Assembly (NCBI RefSeq): GCF_964199755.1
Contig: NC_133897.1
Coordinates: 73,446,080 to 73,510,079, forward strand
Source of the DNA: Larus michahellis
Taxonomy: Eukaryota; Chordata; Aves; Charadriiformes; Laridae
Length of the DNA stretch: 64,000 nt
Direction: 5' to 3'
Positions 49,701 through 64,000 of this stretch are shown piece by piece. The translations under genes were made by a program, and so were the position numbers. The notes beneath the pieces are model-generated. The model was given only the letters and a program-made list of their open reading frames with translations, did no database searches and was not told where the DNA came from. The stretch's first letter is position 1. Each line of letters opens with the position of its first letter.

Positions 49701-51500
49701 AGCCACTTCAGAGCAGGATATAACCCAGGCACAGACCTGGAAGCTGTCTTGCTGCTTGCAGTGATGGTACTTGCTAGATACAAAACCCTTTGCTCAGCAG
49801 ACCAGTTTGTACTACCAAGCACCAGAGCTATGCACTACAACTGAAGTGGCATCAAATCCCATACAGTTCCAAAGCATTAACACTCCCATCCAAATTCAAG
49901 GGGCCTGCATCTAGTATCTTGATTTTTCTCCCTACTGCAGTCCCCTGAAAGAATTACATACATACACACAGGTACCCCCTTTCCCACCCAGATTCTATTT
50001 GCTTCATTTATTCCACTGTCTGTCACATTCACATTAATAATCTCCCTATCATCACCCTCCAAAGACCCACCAGTTCACACAAGGGAAACATTCACCCAAG
50101 AAATCCATGTTTCTAACTGCCCTGCAACTAGCTCTCCCCAAAGCAGGGGAACAGTTGCTAAAACTATGATGCTACTCCCCCCACCTAGATGAGGGGGTTG
50201 TTTTCTTTCTATCTCTTCCTACATGTACATCTGCACAAAATCCAGGAAGAATGAACTTCCTATAGTACTCCAAAAGCTTTTTCTTTTTTAGAGCATCTGC
50301 ATTTCATGGGTGGAACTTTGAAAATATTCCTATCTGAAACTACACTGCGAAGAGAAAAGAGGGAGATTCTGGTCAGCAGCCAGAAGTGACCTGCTGGTGC
50401 CGAGTCATCACTCTGCAATACAGTATTTGTTTTAAATTTAAGAATAGCATATAGGTTATGATCACCACTTTAATTACATTAAGTCATAAAAGAGCCAGAG
50501 AACTTTATTCCTATCTGCCATCATAGCAATTATGGTTCAGATTGGCCCCAGAACACACATGGCAGTACCAAAGTGTTTTGACCAGCTTTAGTAGCTTCCA
50601 CAGCTATTAGCTACAATAAATCCTGCTATTTTCCTTGGAAGAGTATTTTTCCGTTTCCAGCCTCACTTATTTTATCATTATGTACATGAAGTAGTAAATA
50701 CTTTTTCATACACATGGGCTTAGGTAGTTCCTATGACTGAAAAAATGCTATCACCCTTTCAAGATGAGAACAGTTTAGAGGAAGTCACTCAGAAGTTGCT
50801 AGCTTAAAGCAGAACTTCCCACACTGCCATCTCCCCTAGCTCCTTTAATACTGAAAACTGTCATCCTACTGAAATTTTATAACATCATCATAAAACACCT
50901 GAACACAAAGAGTGAACAAATTAGAGACGTAACTTAGTTGAAGAGTTGTTACTAAGATAGTTTTTTTTTTGTTCCTGATGAGTTATTTTTCCTCCTTTGA
51001 ACCAGAAATTTATTTTTACAAGAGTTTTTAAGGTTTAAGAACACGTTTTATGTTACACCGGTTTCTTTGCTGTAAAGTGTCTGTTGAGAAGACTAACAGT
51101 AAGAAGGGCAGGAATAAAATTGTCAGTAGGGATCAACCTTAATCTTTGGAATGCTTGCAGCTATGGCAGCTGAAAGTGTTTAAAATAACGTACTGATAAA
51201 GCAATTCTAGCTGACCTAGCAGATCAACAGTAGTACAGTTAGCACCAGATGACTGCAGGAGAAAGAGTGGGCCCAAGCGTTCCTATAACAAACCCCATGA
51301 GTCTCTCCCAAGTACACAGATAATCTAAGCAAGCATACCAAGAGAGCAAAAGATTACCTAGGTAACTTGGAAATCCACGAGAGCTAGTTTTTGCTACTCT
51401 CCTGATGCCCATACCAAAGACAGATGAAATACCCCTACTGCCTCAGCTGAATTCCACAAGCCAGAAGAGAACGTGCTTCACATATGTAAGTAAAATCCCT
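46731..51500. other. Intergenic region between NUP153 and the TRNAU1AP-like gene
   Basis: About 4.8 kb of AT-rich sequence with short meaningless open frames on both strands. It contains a 42-bp tandem duplication (47915-47992) and small poly-A/AT runs. No coding exon, RNA gene or CR1 recognised. Confidence 0.6.
47915..47992. repeat. 42-bp period tandem duplication
   Basis: ctcctgcactggatacgtaa and the next 16 bases occur at 47915-47950 and again at 47957-47992, essentially identical. Recent local duplication between the genes. Confidence 0.9.
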
Positions 51501-51526
51501 TGCTGGCAGGTTTGCAGAAACAAAGT

Positions 51527-51532
51527 TTTATT
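51527..51532 (-). terminator. Candidate poly(A) signal of the TRNAU1AP-like gene
   Basis: AATAAA on the minus strand (TTTATT on plus), about 240 nt past the stop codon. A second one near 50499-50504 is an alternative. Confidence 0.55.
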
Positions 51533-51769
51533 TACACAGGCAAGTCTATCTTTAGACCCCATTGAACTCTTTACATTTCTAGAATATTTACATGATTTCA
51601 AGATGCTCCAAGAGTAGAGTGATGATCAAAAAAAAAGATTACAGAAACTGTCAAAAGCATAGCAAAAAAATCCAACCTATCATTGTGCTTTAAAACTTAT
51701 GATCTAGAGTAATGTAGAAGAAATGTAGTTTTAGCACCTTGGTCATAACGGTCATGCTATATAAGACAC

Positions 51770-58836
<7,067 letters not shown>

Positions 58837-61206
58837 GCTTCAAACTCTCTTCTGTCTTTCTTGAAGACGACAGCTGCACAGGTTGAGTTTATTGCACTCC
58901 TTCAGCTGAAAGATGTGGGGGAGGAACAAGAAGATAAAGAATCTTAACCTTGAGATTAGTTACTTTCAAAGATGTTCACCCTACCTTAGGTTTTTAACAT
59001 TATTAATTCAGATCTTAGAAATTTAAGTTCTGACTTGTCACTACTAAAGCAATGGAGATAAAAAGGACATATAGCCAATGGGATTATGATTAGAAGTCAT
59101 CTTCGCTTTCTTAAACTTCAATAGTCCACAAGCTTTCCCACTGTCCAAAGCACCAGAAAATTACAGAGAGCTTTTAAGTCATCTATACCTTATACTTATT
59201 TCTGAAATACCTACACATTACATAGTAATTGAGAAGATCCATGTTCCAAAATAGTTAAAAACAAGGCAAAGATACAGGCCTCAGTATGTTTTGTACAACC
59301 CCTTACTTTCTCCCCTTTTAGCCAAATTTAAAGTTGATTTGCATGTACCACAGATTACACAGCTGAAAACAAGCAGTGGTACTTCCTCTGTGCTAAAGAA
59401 GAGAAATAAAAAGGGAAGAATGTACAGTAAATGTGATCTTTCTCTGCATCTTTTCTTAGGTTCTCTCAAAAGAGAACTCTTTTGCCTCTTCCATAGACAC
59501 GTTTCCCTCACTACCAGTGAGTTAGCAACAACGAATGACCTTTTACTGCTATCACTAAATCAGTGGACACACTTTCCTGAAGAGGTATGTACCTCTTTGT
59601 TAAGTCTCATATACTTTTTTAAGCTTTTTTCCCCTAGTCATCCAACCAACATAAGTCAGTGCAGAAAAGCTTCACTTGCAAAATATTTTACATCTACTCC
59701 TATACGCAGCTGTTCATTCACCACTGCTGACTTTTTACATCCAGCATTGCTCCTTTTATGCACACACTTAGTGCTGAAGTTTTAATCCTCATTTCCATAC
59801 AAGAATTTATGTAATGTTTTACATACTGGCTAGTCAAATCCACATTCACATAATACAATAAATACAGAGTGTTGGTAATGCCTTAAAGGCTTGCCCACAC
59901 AGGGGAACAGTTCAGAGCACTACTTCTGAAAATGGATTAGACTAACCTAACACAGGAGAGCCATATACCATAATTAGAGCATCCATGCATGGTGTTATTC
60001 AGGATAACTATGCACTTCATCCCCACGCTCATTCTGAAGCCACAAAGGTAGTCAAGTACAAACAAGCCCTTAAATACAGGCATATATCAGTAAGGTTAGC
60101 ATATGCCCTTTTATTAAACCTAACTGTGCTCATTATAAAGAATTATCAGCAGCAATTTTTTCCTGTTAAATGAGGTCATTATTAATAGAAATATCCATAG
60201 TGATGTTCCTTTAAGTCAACCATTACTTTCCTTAAGAGGAAATTAACTCTTCCATAACCATAAACTCCTCTGTGCTCTAAGCACTGAAATACTAATTCTT
60301 GAGCTTACAGATGCATAATGCTTTTTTTTTTAAACTTACCGCTCTGTATTTGTGCAGATTTAACAGAAGATGGCATGCACTACAAAGCAGTTTTATTGCA
60401 AGAAACAATCAGAAGGCAAGTGATGCAACTGTTTCTCAATCACAGTTATCACAGACTTCTATGTGAAACTGCCTTTTTATACTCTTTCACCATCTGATGT
60501 TGACTGTCACCTCTTGATGTTTTCACTAGGAAAAGAAAAAATATTTAAAAAGCAGTTAAGAACATCACATATCAACTTTTTTTTTTTTTTTTTTTACACA
60601 CACACTTGCCTTAAGTGTAGCTACAGACCCAGCTGGTTTATCATTTAAGCAGTGGGGCACCTTTAACCTCTGGAATTCAAACACCCCCTTCACTGGATTA
60701 CACGTGCATTTTACCAACCCGCTTATTCCATGTTTTTATTATTATGTTTGTACTGGCAAAAAAAAACCCCACAAGTGGTGCAAGCTATTTGCGAATAAAA
60801 TCGCCCGCGCGAACCCAAACACAGGACAAGCCGCCACCTTTCTGCATTAACTAGGCTGTCAAGAGGAGCCGGGTCAGGCCGGTGGGCTGGGGGAAATCTC
60901 CCGGCGCGGTGACCCCGGCCGAGCCGCCCATCAGGCCCTCAAGGCCCGAGCCGCAACCACACCGCGCCGTGACGCATTTTTATTTTTTTTTTTATCAGCC
61001 ACTCGGCACGACGGGAAAAGCCACGGCGCCCAGCAAGAAGTGCGCCCCGCCCGGCCGCGGCCCTCCGCGGCGGCCGCGCTGGCGCCGAGGCCTCGCTTCC
61101 CGTTTATTGTGCTACGCGATAAGGGCCAAAAAAAAAAAAAAAAAAAACACGACGAAATAAAACAAGGCCGCAGGCACCCTGAGGGCCTCGGCGCCCGGCC
61201 AGCAGC

Positions 61207-61294
61207 GGGGCCGTTGGACCGAAGCACCCCCGCGTCCGGTGAGCCGTTGACCAACGGCTCACCGGGCGCGGGGGCGCTCCGGCCCAACGGCCGC
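61207..61294. repeat. 88-bp imperfect palindrome in the CpG island
   Basis: Centre: 14-bp perfect arms ccggtgagccgttg / caacggctcaccgg (61236-61249, 61252-61265) with spacer ac. Reading outward, pairing continues to 61207 and 61294 with about five mismatches in 44 positions, including ccgttgg / ccaacgg at 61211-61217 and 61284-61290. Confidence 0.85.
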
Positions 61295-61770
61295 CCCGCC
61301 CCGCAGGCCCAACCGCCCGTGAGGCGGCGGCTCCGGTAGAAGGCAGGCCCCCCTTCACTCCCGTTGCGCCGTAAACAGATTCAGACCCCCCTTTCCCGCT
61401 GGCAGAGCCCACACCGCAGCCTCAGTCACCGCCATTCCCCCCCACCACCGCCCCGAGCCCAGCACTAACGTCTCTCACCCTCCCCGTCGCCATAAGCAGC
61501 GGCGCCAGCCCCGCTTCCGCCCTGGTGAGGACCCCCCCCGCCCGGGCTGACCGGCGCGGCGCCTGACCCGCGGAGCTCGCGCCCTCGCCGACCCCCTTCC
61601 CCACCGGTCCCTCCTTCCCCGGCGGAGGCCGCAGGCTCTCCCCGAGAAGGTTCGCTGCCGCTCGCCAGCCGCGGAGCCAGCCCAACCCAGCGCGGCGGGC
61701 TTCGGCGCAGGCAAGGCGGAGGACGGACGACGGCAGGGCCCCCGAGCTGGCGCCGTGCGTGGCGGCGCGG

Positions 61771-61833
61771 ATGGAGCTGGTAGCGGGCTGCTACGAGCAG
61801 GTTCTCTTCGGGTTCGCCGCTCGGCCCGCTGAG
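61771..61833 (+). CDS. PAK1IP1: PAK1IP1 coding exon 1 (residues 1-21)
   Basis: MELVAGCYEQVLFGFAARPA then E before GTAACG at 61834. Lies in the CpG island. Phase 0 out. A GTG in frame at 61759 is not taken as start because human begins at MELVAG. Confidence 0.94.
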
Positions 61834-64000
61834 GTAACGAGGGAAGGAGGGAATATGCGCGCGGCGGCCGTTAACGGCACCCTAACGCCCGCCCTGAAAG
61901 GAAGAGGAGCGCGCCCCGGTACTCACCGACTCGTCTCCCCGCGCTGGCGGCGGGGGCTGGGCGGCGGGTGGGCTTTTAAAGCGCGGCGGGGGCGGGGCAG
62001 CCTCCCGCAGCCTCAGGCTCGGCCCCTCGCTGCCGGCGCAGCCCACCGACACCCCGCTGCCCCGGGACGGGCAGGCGGGAAGGGCCCACCGGGAGCTGCG
62101 GATCCTTGGAGGTCCGGGAAGCGGGGCGCGGGGGAGGGGGCTGTGGTGCCAGCTCGTTTCTCTCCGACGGTCAGCGCGGAGCGGAGAATAAACAGCTGCG
62201 CAGGGGATGGATGCCACATTGTTTCGGGGGGAGGGGGGCCGGAGCCAGGTGGAAGGCGTGTCTCCAGCCTGCAATGGTGGAAAAAGGGAGAATCCGCCTA
62301 CGTTGTCCATGAGGTTTCTCTCTGTGCTGATACTTGCTCACATACGGCTTCATCTAAGCCCCAACACCGATTACAAGAGGCGGTTTGCACACTTAAATCG
62401 TTCGGACTAATCTCCTAACAGCACATTAACTCAATAAGATCCCATTAAACTTCTAGCTAAGTATAACTCCTTTTCATTTTACACATTCTACTTTTTCAAG
62501 TTTTGCTTTATTAAAAAAATAAAATAAAATTACAGGATGACGAAGCTGAATGTTTATTTTGCATTTCATTTACAGTCCTGGACGGTTGTCCCTGATTTTA
62601 CACATCATGCCCACTCTGCCTCATTGTCAGCAGTAGCAGTGAATAACAGATACGTGGTCACTGGGAGCAGGGATGAGACAATCCAAATCTATGACATGAA
62701 AAAGAAGATAGAACATGGGGCCCTGCTGCAGCACAATGGTAAGGGAGCTTTTCTTTGTAAAATGCATTAGTGATGGAAACTTATAGCTGAAAGAAAAACT
62801 GGCCCTTGCCACAAGAAGAAAATTGAAAATTTTTTTAATAAGTCTTTAATAGTGATGCTGTTGCAGCCATGATGGTCTGATGCTACAATCAAGGTAAGCT
62901 TTCGAGCATAAATATCCAAAATTAATTTGGAATGTTAGCCCACAAATATAGCTGCATCTTTTGATTATTTTTAGTTTTAACTGTTTCAGAACTTACAGCC
63001 CACAAATGGCTCGTGAGCCATTTTTGTTCTACTAGAACAGTTTATCTAGACCATGCTGACTCCCAACAACCATCTTTCCCAATGTCCTTGTCCTGTAACA
63101 GATGTTGATGGGCCACACAAGAGGTAGTTTGTGTGTGAGAGCAGGTTGCTGCTGCCAGAAGAGTTAACCTTGTACAATGACCATTTTATGTGCCTTCTGA
63201 ATTACAGCTGTGTAATACGTTGGTTAATGGCCATCCAGATAAACGTGTGGGGTCATTTGTAGCTCAGCCCCAATTGTCCTTTTTCTCCTGATAACCAAGA
63301 AGTACCCGGAGCTAGACTGAACATGGTACCTGCGTTCAACTCACGTATGATAAATCTGTTGCTTGTGGGAAGCAGCACGTGCACTAAATTCATCTGTGTG
63401 TCAAGAGCAGGGCTTTGACATAGGAACATTCCTTATCACTGATAGAAGCTCTGTGTCACCTGTGCCACCGTGGTGGAATACTGCCATTTCAGGGAACAGA
63501 CCAGATGGAGTTCAGACGTGTATGGCTATAGGGCGGCTGATAGAACACATCAGTGAATGAATATAACAGGAAAGTTCGGGGGTTTTGTGAAGAAATGCTT
63601 AAGAAATAATTTGGATTTCCCCAAGGCTAGGATAGTAGCTGGCATGTTTTATCTAGAAGCTTCTTTGTTAATTCGTATGTTCTCTCAGTGATAACTGTTC
63701 AGAATGTACAAAATTGCTAATAGCTCTAGTTTGTGTTTCTAGGTACAATAACATGTTTGGAGTTCTATGGTACTTCGCATCTACTAAGTGGGGCTGAAGA
63801 TGGACTAATTTGTATCTGGAACACAAAGAGATGGGAATGCCTGAAATCCATTAAGGCACATAAGTGAGTTTCTTAAATCTGCATATTCACGTACATTTTG
63901 CTGTTTGTTTTCCTTGTAAATAATATATGTGGCTAATACGATGTTTTATTTTTGTCAGGGGGCACGTGACATCTCTTTCTATTCATCCTTCTGGGAAATT
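61771..64000 (+). CDS. PAK1IP1: PAK1IP1, PAK1-interacting protein 1 (5' part, four exons, cut by window end)
   Basis: WD40-repeat protein, homolog of yeast MAK11; a nucleolar factor for large-subunit ribosome assembly and an inhibitor of the kinase PAK1. The window holds about residues 1-130 of a protein that is near 390 residues in human. MELVAGCYEQVLFGFA is identical to human; then DFTHHAHSASLSAVAV, DETIQIYDMKKKIEHGAL, GAEDGLICIW and WECLKSIKAHKGHV follow the human order closely. WD-type blade ends are visible at IQIYD and ICIWN. The N-terminal loop is several residues shorter than in human (RPAE-SWTVV against HPEPEACGDHEQWTLV). The ATG at 61771 has G at +4 but C at -3. Confidence 0.96.
61834..63742 (+). 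other. PAK1IP1 introns 1 and 2
   Basis: Introns 61834-62575 (first part still CpG island) and 62739-63742. A small hairpin word, aaatggctc-gt-gagccattt, lies near 63004-63023. No other gene seen. Confidence 0.65.
62576..62738 (+). CDS. PAK1IP1: PAK1IP1 coding exon 2 (residues 22-75)
   Basis: SWTVVPDFTHHAHSASLSAV, then VVTGSRDETIQIYD. An earlier AG at 62534-62535 would give the wrong frame, so the acceptor CATTTACAG at 62575 is chosen. Donor GTAAGG; phase 1 out. Confidence 0.94.
63743..63863 (+). CDS. PAK1IP1: PAK1IP1 coding exon 3 (residues 76-115)
   Basis: TITCLEFYGTSHLLSGAEDG, then LICIWNTKRWECLKSIKAH. Acceptor GTTTCTAG, donor GTGAGT; phase 1 in, phase 2 out. Second WD blade. Confidence 0.95.
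63959..64000 (+). CDS. PAK1IP1: PAK1IP1 coding exon 4, partial (from residue 116)
   Basis: KGHVTSLSIHPSGK after TTTTTGTCAG; the exon runs off the end of the window. Confidence 0.93.

Larger units (their letters stand above)
60790..62180. promoter_or_regulatory. CpG island, shared bidirectional promoter of PAK1IP1 and the TRNAU1AP-like gene
   Basis: Sharp rise in GC and CpG between the two divergent genes and over PAK1IP1 exon 1, without a TATA box. The two genes are also head-to-head in human (C6orf52 minus, PAK1IP1 plus). A long imperfect palindrome (61207-61294) and a poly-A run (61130-61147) lie inside it. Sharing is inferred from spacing and composition. Confidence 0.75.

Noticed and set aside
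61759-62418. 219-residue plus-strand frame starting upstream of PAK1IP1
   Set aside because: Its start is a GTG; the first 25 residues are PAK1IP1 exon 1, and the rest is read-through of intron 1 past a good GTAACG donor.
62536-62738. Alternative acceptor (TTACAG at 62530-62535) for PAK1IP1 exon 2
   Set aside because: It puts the conserved SWTVVPDFTHH sequence out of frame with exon 1.

Overview
The window is vertebrate nuclear DNA, most likely from a bird. It has multi-exon genes with GT-AG introns, two CpG-island promoters and no bacterial-type operons. All recognisable interspersed repeats are CR1 LINE fragments (dense at 20.46-21.96 kb and 39.4-40.5 kb, short 3' ends near 53.0 and 56.1 kb), the dominant retroposon of birds and other sauropsids. 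Gene and intron sizes are compact: NUP153 spans about 45 kb here, roughly half the human locus as I recall it.

Layout. (1) Positions 1-45778, minus strand: the complete coding region of NUP153, a nuclear-basket nucleoporin. I could place 22 coding exons whose phases all agree, giving a 1454-residue protein (human about 1475). The order is N-terminal pore-targeting region, zinc-finger region (exons 16-17), FG-repeat region (exons 18-21) and basic tail (exon 22). Its promoter is the CpG island at 45.1-46.7 kb. (2) 46.8-51.5 kb: intergenic, with no gene that I can support. (3) 51.5-58.9 kb and upstream, minus strand: a TRNAU1AP-like gene (tRNA-Sec-associated-protein-1-like, the apparent ortholog of human C6orf52), 7 coding exons, 257 residues, with a single RRM. 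(4) 61771-64000, plus strand: the first four coding exons (the last cut by the window edge) of PAK1IP1, a WD40 protein of ribosome biogenesis and PAK1 inhibition. Genes 3 and 4 are head-to-head and appear to share the CpG island at 60.8-62.2 kb.

The genes are housekeeping RNA or nuclear-transport genes; apart from the shared promoter I see no functional coupling. The observations most worth a second look are: a perfect 37-bp inverted repeat (hairpin) just beyond the NUP153 3' end; an 88-bp imperfect palindrome inside the shared PAK1IP1/TRNAU1AP-like promoter; loss of canonical zinc ligands in the first NUP153 zinc finger; a run of six symmetric phase 1-1 exons encoding the zinc-finger and FG regions; the single-RRM architecture of the TRNAU1AP-like protein; and NUP153 lying next to the C6orf52/PAK1IP1 pair, which are several Mb apart in human. 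I found no convincing undescribed multi-gene system. All identifications rest on remembered family sequences and on splice-phase consistency, without a database search.
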